From positions 682,001 to 746,000 of the forward strand of contig OOIN01000016.1 in the NCBI GenBank assembly GCA_900323505.1: a stretch of 64,000 bases of DNA, written 5' to 3'. A program made the translations under genes and the position numbers. Source of the DNA: Ustilago trichophora (Eukaryota; Basidiomycota; Ustilaginomycetes; Ustilaginales; Ustilaginaceae). Numbering within the stretch: the first letter of the stretch is position 1; each line of letters begins with the position of its first letter. The notes beneath the pieces are model-generated. The model made no database searches. It saw nothing but the letters and a program-made list of their open reading frames with translations, and was not told where the DNA came from. Positions 9,293 through 21,600 of the stretch are shown in pieces.

Positions 9293-11035
9293 GATGCGCA
9301 CAGCAGAGCGGAGATGAGAATGCAATTCAAGTTAGTGAGCTAGCACGAAGTAAGAGGATCGCTCGTTGCCGCACGCCATCCGATGGACCAACTCCGGAAA
9401 GGTGACCCACGACGACGGCGAGCAATGTTCGAGAGCAATAGGTGGAAGCTTGCCTTGGTGAGCTGCGACAGATGATCTGTGGGCAGTTTCGGGAGATGCG
9501 ACGTCGGGCAGGTGTGGCGATGATCGATGGTGAGAAGCAAAGACGCGGAATCGATATCAAAGTGTAGTGAACGCGTTTCAACAAGGGGCAGGGCTGAGCC
9601 GATGACGGAAGACAAACGGCTCTCAGCCCTTTTTTTTGGTTTTTTCTTTCAAGGTTAGTCTTGAAAGGGTCCTCCTCACGCCTCCACCTCGGCCCGCATC
9701 CGATCGACAAACATCAAAGGTATCGCGGTATGGTCCCGATATTCTGACACAATAGTCGGCTTCTCCGAAAACCTGTTTGACCGAGTGCGCTCCGAGTCGA
9801 TCGATATGGCTGAATCTTGAGTCTGAAGCGCGTCCAGGAAGCAGAAACGTCGAAAAAACTTCCAGGTTGTGGTGAGTGTCGGACGATGCAAAGCATTCTC
9901 TGCGTCTCGCAAGCTTCATTTCGAGCTAATGTACGCTGCTACTGTATGTACTCTCGAGACGGCTGGGACGGTGGCATCGGCTCTGCACAAAGCCCGCCGG
10001 GAGAAGCCGGCGTGGACCTCGGGTTCCCCGAAGCAGGTGGTGTTCTGATCTTTGGGCTAACCCTTTCTCCACCATGAAGCAAAGTATGTCACCATGACCA
10101 GAGGAGCCAAGACGATGCCGAAGCTCTCGGAGAAATGTAGTGGTCAGAAAGTTCTGGATCGATTGAAGGCGACGTCATGAGAAGAAATGGCCGACCCGTC
10201 AAATCTCTGATCCCCGCTCGGTCTAGGCACACAGCGTACGTACTGTGCTGCAGCAAACCGCGTCGGATATCGATGATGGGAGTTCTATCCTTTGGTACAG
10301 CAATCATGGCACACGTGTGAAGAGCCTGCGATTCGGCATGTCTCGGTCGTAGGCAAGCAGAAAGGATCGACAAGGGAAAGCAAGCAAAAACGTGGACCGT
10401 AGGGTTGGTCTTCGGGGCATGGAGATTTTTCGTGCCAGATTGAGCGTCACAGGTTGCGTCAAAGGGTCTAGCTTTTCGGTCCACGTTGGCGTTTCGCTGC
10501 CAGCCGAAAGTTAAGCGCCACGGAGGCACACACACGCACACAACGTGAATCGATCTTCTTCCTGGACTCCACGTTCCTCTCACAGTCATAACATGCTGCT
10601 TGGGAATCACTCGCTATTCCTCTTCCATCCTTCCAATGACAAACGTGTTGTGGCAGCATCTCGTGTCAGTTTTTACAAGACACGGAGCGGATGGGTCTGA
10701 TGCGAATGACTTCACCTGAGCATTGGAAAAGGACACTGCTCATCGCTCGGACTCTAGGCCCGATTCGTAGAATCTCTCTCTCTCTCTCTCTCTTTCTCCG
10801 ACTGGAAATTCGGAATCGTCTCGATTAGGAAATTCTTTTGCCCTTGTGTCCAAGCCCCTGCATTTTGGGAGTATTCAGAATTACAAAATTGGAATGGATG
10901 TGATTTCAGCTTGCACGATTCCGATTTCATTTGGCGCCATTTCTTGGATCGGCCGATTAGCAAAATGAAAATATAGCCTGGAAAGGTTGATTTCACGCAC
11001 AGCCTCTTTTTGAGAGCACAGCTCAGCTCACAATC

Positions 11036-11097
11036 CGAATCGACTCAGCTCAGCGATAAGCATCTCAGCATCAGCCAGAAATCGAATCGACTCAGCT
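11036..11097 (+). repeat. Pair of 15-bp direct repeats in the polyubiquitin upstream region
   Basis: CGAATCGACTCAGCT occurs at 11036-11050 and again at 11083-11097, a 47-bp offset. Additional CAGCTCAG words surround it (11030s and 11180s). The position, 600-660 bp before the polyubiquitin ATG, makes a role as paired activator sites possible but unproven. Confidence 0.55.
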
Positions 11098-11336
11098 GAA
11101 CCTCCACGCACCGAGCAACTTTGGTCGGGTCGCCGCTTTTAAGCCCGGCTGGGCACTGGAACAGTGTATGGATGCGCGGGTGGCACCTCAGCTCAGCACA
11201 CACACACACACACGCACAGCTCACGCCCCGTGCGCAAAGCTTGCTGACCCTTTCCCGCGCCAGGTGGTTCAACACACTCTCTCTCGATGCGGGTCAACGG
11301 CGCCAACTGCTGCCACACCGCTCATCACGCTTAGCA

Positions 11337-11345
11337 CTATATAAT
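11337..11345 (+). promoter_or_regulatory. Candidate TATA box of the polyubiquitin gene
   Basis: CTATATAAT lies about 180 bp before a proposed 5' UTR splice donor and 350 bp before the ATG. It is the clearest TATA-like element upstream of this presumably highly expressed gene. Confidence 0.45.
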
Positions 11346-11517
11346 CCCACCGTTGCTCAGCCACTTCTCCTTTTGCGTCGCTCACCATCCATATCACCAG
11401 ATACCATCCCACTCTCTGGTAGACACACACTCGCACACATCGCTCCGTTCGCAACCACATCAGCACTTGCTATCACACCCTCATACCCATCCAGCTCACC
11501 AACCTCGTTTCTAGCCA

Positions 11518-12384
<867 letters not shown>

Positions 12385-12628
12385 TCGCATCGATGACGAT
12401 GTCGCCTCTATGAAATACATATATTTCTTGACTCTGGGCTTTTAGTGTCCCATCTCCACCCTCTTTTTTTTTTGGTACTGTGTGCATGATTTGTTCTGTT
12501 CGATTTGTGACATGTTGTGTGTGAGGTTGAGGTGCAGCAGACTCGTGGCGAGGAGCGTTGGGAGGGTAGTCAAGGATGAAAGTGTTTGATGGATTATCTA
12601 GCTGTTGGGTTCGGATAGAATATGGGGG

Positions 12629-15600
12629 TTACCAGCAGAACATGATGCTAGTGCGATTGAAAAGAGCGGGGCTTGCGGCGGCTTTGGTGCCGACGCCGTC
12701 TTCTGGGGGGTTCATGGTTAGGGTGACGTGGAGGTTTTTGGTGATTTCTGATCTGAAGAATGCGAAGAGTTCTTCTTCTGCGTCGAGCATTAGGCCTTCT
12801 CTTTGGCTTGCTTCTTTCAGCTGGCTGATTAGGGTTGATTGTTCGTCGGCTTCAAAGAGGCCTGCTACTTCGGCGTTTGCTAGGAGGGTGTTTAGTTTTT
12901 CGAGTCGGGCAGGGTTGGACATTTGGGATTCGTCGATGGTCCAACAGATTTTTTCGCCTTTGGTGCCGACTCGACGGAGAAGCGACCGAAGATCGTCGTC
13001 GAAATTCTCCTCGGTGTACTTGTTCGACGTGGAAATCGAGAAGAGTGACAGTCCGCGAAGCCATGCGCAGAATCGGGTGACTGTCGTACGTCCAGATCCA
13101 GACGCTCCAATCAACAGAAGATGTCCCGCAGGCTGTCGCAACACCCGATCGCACGACAGCGCCAAATCCAACACCGAATCGTGAAGCACAAGAGACGCAT
13201 CCAACTCCTCATCCGAATACCCCTTCAGTCGCGCCTTTGCATACTCCCTTACACTTTCGCGATCCACACTCTTGTACTCCTTGCTAAGCCAGTTGCTGAA
13301 CAAGATGGGTCGTGCAAGCGCACTACCCGTGTCGATGGTGGGGAATCTATTGGCGGCGACCAAGTCGATCTGTTCGTCGGTCCACGACTTCTCCTCTCGT
13401 CCAACCAGTCGATCTTGGAACAATCGCAATCCTTCGTGCGCCCACACTCGCACCAGCCCTTCCACCGACAGCGACTCGAGCGGCTTGATCGCCTCATAGA
13501 TACCCCTCATCCAGCGAGTCAGCTCACGCGGAGAGTAGATGTAGTGCGCCTGAATGTCTGGTGTGAATCTCCGTTGCGAGGCCAGGTAGAAGTCGACCAT
13601 GGCAGCCGTCAAGGCTTCCGCGTATCCTCGCAAGTTGGGCGTCACCTTCAGCAGTGCCCTGTTGAACGTTCCGTAGATCTGGTTGAGCGAGATCTCACCG
13701 GGATAGTCGACCATAATCAGTGGCGCATGACGCAGGAATCGATGGCTGAGCGGCACACGACCCGGATCCGTGGGAGGGTTGCAGGCACCCACGAACTGGA
13801 TCCGCTCCAACTTGACCCACGCCTTGTCACTGATCCTCCAGAATCCACTGCTCTCCACAAGCTGGCGGAGGAACGAGATGACCCTCTGCGTGCCATACTT
13901 GTCCGTGGCGGGCAAGTTGATCTCATCGCAGAAGAGCACCAGCCAGCGGCCAATCTGGGTAGGCGACAACACGATGCCATTGGGCGTCTTGCGGTACTCG
14001 CAATACTGCTCAAAGGTCTTCAAGATCAACTCGGGCGTGGTAGCTGAAGAGAAATTGAGACCGACCACCTCCATATCCGGCAGCTTACGCAGCGCAGAGA
14101 AGAGAGTCATCGTTTTACCTGAGCCGGGAGGACCACAGAGCATAAGCGGCTTGTGTTCGGACAGCCACGAGTAGAGCACATCCTCGTGTCGCACCGTATC
14201 GATGGTCGGGACGACCACATCCGCAGACGACACAGCAGCCGTGTCAATCTCGATGGTAGGAACCTTGGACAGCCACGAAGACCACTCGACCGCCTGTCCT
14301 GCAAAGCCAACATCGTAGTCGATGAGCGAAGAACCAGGACCAAGGGGAGGAAGATCGACACCAGTGTGATTGCGGAGGTACTCGCCCATCTCGGCACGCA
14401 CGTCGAGCTTGGCATCTCCTGTGAAAGCCCAGACGAGGGCGATGAGGAGGCGCCGGGTCGAGTAGGCTTCGATCTGCTCGGCGCCGAGCGGGAAGTCGGG
14501 ATGCTGTGCGTTGTAATCCAGGATATTGCGGATCGTCTTGTTGATGAGCGAAAAGAGTGTGGAGAGAGCACGTGCTTCGGTAAAGTCCATGATATGCGGC
14601 ACAGTCCTTGCAAACTCGAGCGCGCCATTGACCAGCCCATCCTCTTCAAAGAATGGTGCCAGAGCATCCGCCACCGCCCTCTGCACCTGCAGATCCGGGC
14701 TGACCTCGCTCGACCCAGCCGACGCAGTCGCCGCCGCCGCCGCAGCAGCAGCCCTACGCGAAGCCACAGCACTCGCCAGCTCGTCGTCATCCAACTCGAT
14801 CGGTGTCGAACGCAACCCAGTCAGATACCTCGCGTACAGCATCGAGGGACGTACAATGTCATCGCTGAACCAAATCATACCACAACGCGATACCGTCGCA
14901 AGCGTGGCGTATCGCAGCGATTCGACCTCAAACATGATGCGCACGTTGGGCGGCAGGTTGAGACGCTCACCGTTGGGCAAGGTGAGCAGCTTGTTGTCGT
15001 CCAGTACCGAGTTGAGGTTCTCGACCCATTCAGGATCCACATCGCCATCAAAGACGATCCAGTGGCGCTTGGTGCTCTCGCCACGTACATTGTCGATGAT
15101 CTTTCGCAAGACCTGCGTGAAGAGACCATCGTTCCACTCTCGCGTGGTAGGGTCGAGCGTACCGTAGAGGCTCTCTTTCGAGACAGCCTTGGGGTCGATG
15201 ACGTACGACACACCCTCCTGACCTTCCAACCTCTCGAGTGCAGCCAGCAGCACCTGCCAAGCCTGCGTCTTACCGGTACCCGAAGGACCGACGAGCATGA
15301 GACCGTGCGAGATCTTCTGAATCTGGTACAGCTGCAGCACCTTTTCAGTCCAGAGCCCACCTTCGACCAGATGCCTTTCAGCGCAGACGGCAGCAATATG
15401 ACCGCGCAGCACATCCAGGTTGACCGGCTTGTACTCGACACCGGGGAAGACGTCCGACAGCAAACTCTTGAGCAGCGGAACATCTTCGGCGATGAGCTTG
15501 GGCACGATTGTCTCCGAGACACTCTGAATCAAAATCTCCTGCTCAGAAACATCGATCGAGACGTCTGCGTTGGCATCCCCGCCATTGAGCATATGCTCAC

Positions 15601-18600
15601 GCTTCAGCTGACCAGCACTGACAAGGACTGCCTTGAGCGCTCGCAGACCAAAGTCGTAGTGCGGCTGAGGGCTGAGCTGTTCGAGACAGAGGTTGAAGAA
15701 GGGCACGATCTTGGAGGCGAGCGTCTCTGCGGTGCGGAAGCCTTGCGAGAAGAGCATGACTTGGGCAATCAGCTCGCGATCGGGATGCGTCATGGCCATG
15801 TTGCGGAAAAGCTTCTTCAAATTGTCGGGTAAGTTGGATCGACCAGCGTAGGTCGGGTTCGTGGTGATAAAGATACCAACGCGATCGTTGAGCGGAACAC
15901 GCTTGCCGAGCAGCTCGATCTCGTTGGAGGTGCCATTGTTGGCGCTCGAGTCAGCCAGACCCTGTTGGATACTCTGAATCTGTTGCGAGACTGCCGACAG
16001 AATGCGTTCCTCCAGTCGATTGAACTCGTCGAAACAGCCCCATGCACCGACCCGGCAGAGACCCACAAAGATACGACCCATCGCCTGGAAGTCGAACGTC
16101 TCGTCACAGCAGAATACAATGACAAACATGCCGAGCTGGACACCCAGCGCCTTGACCGACTCGGTCTTACCCGTACCGGCAGGACCGAAGGGTGCGCCTC
16201 CAAGCTTGTAGTTGAGCGCCTGCGTGAGCGTGAGGTAGCAGCGATCGGTGAGTGGCGTCTGGACGAGGCGGTCAGGTACGCCGAGATACTCGTAACCGTA
16301 TGGGAAGGTGGCGTTGGCCATCTGGACGGAAAGTCGATCGAGTGGCTTTTCAATCTGGCGGTTGAGGTAGAAGCGCATCTGCGAAAGCCAGTTGAAGTCA
16401 CGAGCACTCTCGACATGCTGCGACATTAACAGGCGAATGACATCCCTCTGATGAACGAGCTCGGTAATGAGATGCTCGCACTTGCGTCGCTGCAGCGCCT
16501 CGACATCCGTCAGCACCGTGTCAGCGAGCAAGTCGAGTCCACGCAACACCACATCGAGAGGATGCTGCAGACCAGCTCCACTCTCAAATGCTTCGTCCAC
16601 CATCGCCGTCCATCTCGCCTGCACGGCCAACACCACGAGCTGGGCCGGATACTTGGCAATCCACTCGAGGAAGCGTTCCAGAGTGAGCGACTCGGTGCTG
16701 GTGTAGAATGACTCGAGCTCGGCCGCAGCCTCGGACAAAAGCTCCGCGAGTGAGATGCGCATCTCGCTTTCGATCTTGGCGAGCCAGTCGTTGATCTTGG
16801 GATAGTCCTTGAGCAAAATAGGCGTGCGGAAGGGCACCGATTCGCCCTCACGGCTGACCATCGCCGTCAGCATACCAGCACCTTCGTCGAGCTCGACGGT
16901 GGCGATACCGGCAAACATCTTTTTGAGATGCTTGAGGATGCGTGCAGTGTCCTTGGAGTTGCCGATGATCTCGAGCAGATCCTCGTCACCGACAAAGTAG
17001 AAGCGTGGGAAGTTGGCACGTTCCCGCTCGAGGTACTCTCCGAGCGCCTTTTGGATCTTGCTGAGCAGATCAGCGAGACGCTCGAGACTCTTCTGTACGC
17101 CTGGGATGTTGAGCACGTCGAGCACAAAGGGTGACTTGTAGACCTTCTTCATCACCGTGAGGAACTCGGTGTTGATGTTCTGGAAGCGCGAGCTCTCGAC
17201 GGGAAGAATGTGACGAATCTCGGCGCTGCCGCTAAAGATGCCTTCCAGGTAGACCCACTGTCGCTGGACATCGATCCAGGTATCGAACAAAACCGAGATC
17301 TTGGACAGCCGGTCCTCCCAGAGCGAAGCCTCCTCCTCAAAGACCTTGTAGTGCGGGCTCATCGACATGGCTCGCAGGGCATTGAGGTTGTCACCGGCCA
17401 GTTGGAAGAGATTGTCCCAGCCGCGGATGAGCCTGCACTTGTTCTGGTAGTTGACCAGATCGAGCGTGTAGTTGGTCCAAGCCTCTCGCACCTGCTTGAG
17501 ATACTCTTCCAGCGCCAACTCTCCCTGCGCTTGAGCAACGACAGCCTTGATGATGGCATCGTGCCTCTTGAGGTCAAGATCCCAAACAGTGCCGAGCGTC
17601 ATACTGCTGGCCGAGTAGTGATCCTGCACCTTGAGCTGCTTGAACAGCGAGCGCCAGTGACGTTCGCGCATGGCCTCGGATTTGAGATCCGAGATGACCG
17701 CGTTGCTCTTGAGCAGAGCACGCAGATGCTCCTGGACGTATTCGAAAGCAGCGTACTGGCGCATGCGGCTGGGCATGTCGCGTGTCTGGGCCAACAACGC
17801 GTCGAGCTGTTGTCGAAGCTTTCGAGGCTGCACATTGCTCCAGTTGGTGTCTCGGATCTCGGCGAGCTGACTCCAGGTGCCGGACAGTGCAGTCCAGACC
17901 GTCTTGAGGTCGCGCAGCTCCTCGAACACCGGCTCCAGGCGGTCATCCTGAGTGTGCTCCAAATCAAGCGCCTCTTTGGCACGAACGACGAGCGCGCGGT
18001 CTTCAGCCAGCTTGGCGACACGCGTCTCAAACACGTTGATGGTGTTCATAGCACCATCTGCCTTGAGCGTTCCCTGGATGGGCTTCTGCTGCTCCCACTC
18101 GCTGATGATGGTGGTCATCTTGTCGCTGACAATCTTGTCTTCGGCGATGATCTTCATCTGGAGACCTGCAAGTTGCTCCTGGATGCTGGCATTCTTGCGA
18201 CTGAGAATCTCCTGGAAGGCGCTCCACTCACCCTCGACCTGGTCGACGTAGAGCCAGTCCTGCGGGAACATGTAGCGTTGTCGTTCGAGCGTCTTTTGTC
18301 CTGTACCGAACAGTTCGATCTGAGGCTGCCAGATCTTGGTCTTGCGCTTGAGATCCTGAACAAAGGTGATAAAGGTGACAGCCTGGGCGGTGGAGCTACC
18401 CTCGATGCTGTGCTGTTCGAGCTCGACACGTGCCTTGGCAACAGCGGCGTGGACCTCTCGCATGGCAGTGCCGAGCTTGGTACCGAAACGGTTGAGAATG
18501 TCTCGCTGCCAGGTGTCGTACTTGGCGTTGACCTTGCTCTGCACCTGGTCGTAGTCAATGACGCAGATCCCGAACGAGCGCTGCGTGTCCGAGTTGTCGA

Positions 18601-21600
18601 AGGTGGCACGTGTGCGACGAATCTCTGCAAGCAGTTGCTGCCAGCTGGCCAGCGAGTCTCCCAAGCGTGCAAAGACGTGCTCTGATTCGAGATCCCACAG
18701 CGACTGGAATTGGAGCCATTTGGCAACGTAGCTGCCGACCTCTGCTAGTTTGGCCTCGATGAGCACAAAGGGTCGTTCGAGCGAGTCATCCTGGAAACGG
18801 GTGAGCAGCGAGGTGTAGTCCTGCTCAGTGACACGTTGCTTGCCGCGCATCTGAAGTCCGATCTCGTAGCGAGAGCTCTGGATCCTCGTAAGGCAGCAGA
18901 CCACCGACAGAACCTCGTGAAGCTGTCGGAACCACGAAGCTCGGGCATTTTCGAGAGGTGGGTCGAGAAAGATGACCTGGTTCTGGATGCGCACCTCGTG
19001 GGTGATAGGCTCCAGCACGATTTGGTCAGCAGCTGCACCTGCTTCGCCATCCACAGCACCAGCAGCACCGTTGGCAAGGTTTTTGGAACCTCGATCGCCG
19101 CGGCCAGCACCAGAGTGAGCGCCGCCCTGGCTCAGACCATGACGAACAAAAGCCTTGCACCAAGCCACGCTGACCGACTTGAGCCTACGAAGCAAGACTT
19201 CCTCGATGAGGCGGTCAAGGTTGCCGACCCATTCTTCGAGGTTGGGGTAGCCTTCGAGGTTGAGCTTGTCGATGGTGTTCTGGATCTTCTGCAGACGCTC
19301 GGCGAAGGCTTCGGTGCGGTAGGCACACTTGCCGAGCTCGTCGATGGTCGAATGCATGTCGCGCTGGATCTCGATCAACTCGGCCGTCTTGTCCTGGAAG
19401 AGACTGACGATACTGGCAAACTGACGAACAAAGGCGACCTGGCGGTTCTCTCGGCCCGTCTCACCGCCCGAGCCAGGAAGGTAGGGTGCGGCACGGTGGC
19501 TCTCGTAAATGTTGGCAAAGTGTTCCCAGCGCAGCGTCATGCCCTGCGAGATGAGCTGGTGTGCATCCGTGTAGACCTGTGCGATGAGGCAGGTGATCTC
19601 GGGATTGGCACGCACCAAGCTGCAGGTCTGGTTGTAGGTGCGGACGGTCTCCATGAGCGAGACGGCATGCGGGTAGACCTTCTTGGCGTCCTTTGCCAAG
19701 TTGGTGATGGCATGCGGGATCTGGAAATTGAGCCAGATGAGGTTGCGCACTTCTTTGAAGAGCGAAATGGTGTGACCGTCAAAGTTGACGCTGAGCTGGA
19801 AAGCGTTGCCAGCAGCCCGGTTCTTGGTGACGTCAAAGACGCGACCGGCAATGCTCATGTCTCGGCGGTTGATGTCGTGCAACCAGCTGTCGAAGAGCGG
19901 CCTTGTGTCGAGCTTGCGACGGAAAGTCTCGCTCTCGCTCTGCAACTTTTGTCCCTCGGCGTAGAGCTCCCAACCCTTACCGAGCACATCCTCGACGCGC
20001 TTCATGTAGACGTTGAGCTGACGTTCAATCTGACGGGCCCAGATGATGGCACCGGCGATCTCGGGAACATCGCGGAGCTGGCTCATGTGGTTGGCTTCGG
20101 AAGGGCGGTACTGCGCCTTGAACTTGTCGTGAAGCGCCTTGATGTCGGACTTGACGCTGTTGAGCAGCTGCTGTTGATACTCCTGCACGGCGCCACGCAC
20201 CTTGGGACGCACAAAGAGGCTGTTGAACTGCGACAGAACGCGAAGCATCTCTCGCGCCGACTTGGCCTGGCCGAGCAAGTCACGCAGTCGGGCGATGAGG
20301 CTATTCTCGACACGGGCGACACGCTCGTTGTAGGCGCCTTCGGCTGTGGTCCAGATCTCGGTACCCTCCTGTGAGACGTCGAGCACGTCGATGACCTTTA
20401 CTTGGTCGTAGGCGGCACGAATCTCCTCGCTCATCTCGATGCCTGCGAGGTTCTGCGTTGCGAGCTGCCTGTCGTTGGCAGAAGAAGCAGCCGCTCCAGC
20501 GCCAACGGTGCCAGGCATGGTGAGGCCCTTGCCCGAGCTGACCATGGCACGCAGCTGCTCGTGAGTCTTGCGGAAGGCACCGATGTAGTTGAGTCGCTCG
20601 CGCAGCTTGGCGTGCGCAGGGTTGATCTTGATGGGCAAGAACTTTTCGGAACGCTTACGTGTGACCTCTCTTGCAATGTTGACAAAGTCCTTCATCAACT
20701 CATCCCAGACCTGAAAGACTTCTGCGGCTGCCGAGACAGTCTCCCAGAAGCGTGGGAACTCCTGCCACATGATCCTCTGCGAAGCCAACACCTTGAGGAG
20801 CGTCTCGTTGAGATCTCTGCTGATGGCTTCGACGAGTGGAAGCGCACGCTTGACAGGATATGGGCTGATTCGGAGCTTCTTGTTGAGGTGGTTGAAGATG
20901 GCGCTGAGCGCATCGGCACACTTGTCGAGATCGGTGGCCGAGAGAAGCTCGTTGATGGGGAAATCCTTCATAAGGAGGTTGTAGTTGTGCACTTTTTCGG
21001 CGCAGTCCTTGAGACCCGTATCGGCGAGAAAGGAGACGGTGGCGTGGAATCGCTTGGCATGCTTGAGAATGTCGAGGGTGAGCACGATGGGATCGGAACG
21101 GAGCTGTTGCTCGATCGACTCTTGGGCCTTTTCCATCGAGAGCCAAAAGTTGATCTCCTGAGAGGCTGTACCGGATGCTACGCTGCGGTCGAGCTTGGTG
21201 ATGGTCTGAACCTCTTTGACCCACGAGTTGACGTCGGATTGGAGCTTGTTGAGGAAGGAAGAGTCTTGAAGAAGCGAGGCAGGCTCGACGGCTTCGACGC
21301 TGACACGCGTGCCGGCTGCATGGCATCGGTCGACGGCGGCACGTACCACGGGGTGGATGGTTAGGGTGATATCCGGGATTTCGACGTTTTGTTGCAAATG
21401 GAAAAGACTGAGTTCGAGCTCGGCAAATTTGCGCTTAGCCATGGGGATGCCCATCTTGGTATCGGAGTCCTTTGTCTTTGCACCTGAGACGAGCGCTTTG
21501 TCTTTTGGAGCTTTGCTGGCGACAAAGGCATCGAACCAGGGCGACATGACGTTGTGGACGACGCTGTGGAGTGCTTCATATGGGCTCTCGCGGACTGCGG

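Larger units (their letters stand above)
9293..11517. other. 2.2-kb interval without a recognised gene; contains polyubiquitin promoter
   Basis: Divergent between PRP4 (minus) and polyubiquitin (plus). Open frames here (up to about 170 codons, for example 10089-10610 minus) have compositions unlike the neighbours and no recognisable domains. A (TC)n tract lies at 10773-10792 and a short (CA)n tract near 11199-11211. The last 500 bases look like the polyubiquitin promoter. I found no tRNA or snRNA signature. Confidence 0.5.

Noticed and set aside
14153..15832. Plus-strand open frame of 559 codons inside dyn1
   Set aside because: Antisense shadow of the dynein AAA region; composition reflects the reverse of conserved dynein codons, and the dynein frame is clearly the real one. 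The same applies to 17210-18685, 18836-20374 and 20402-21364.
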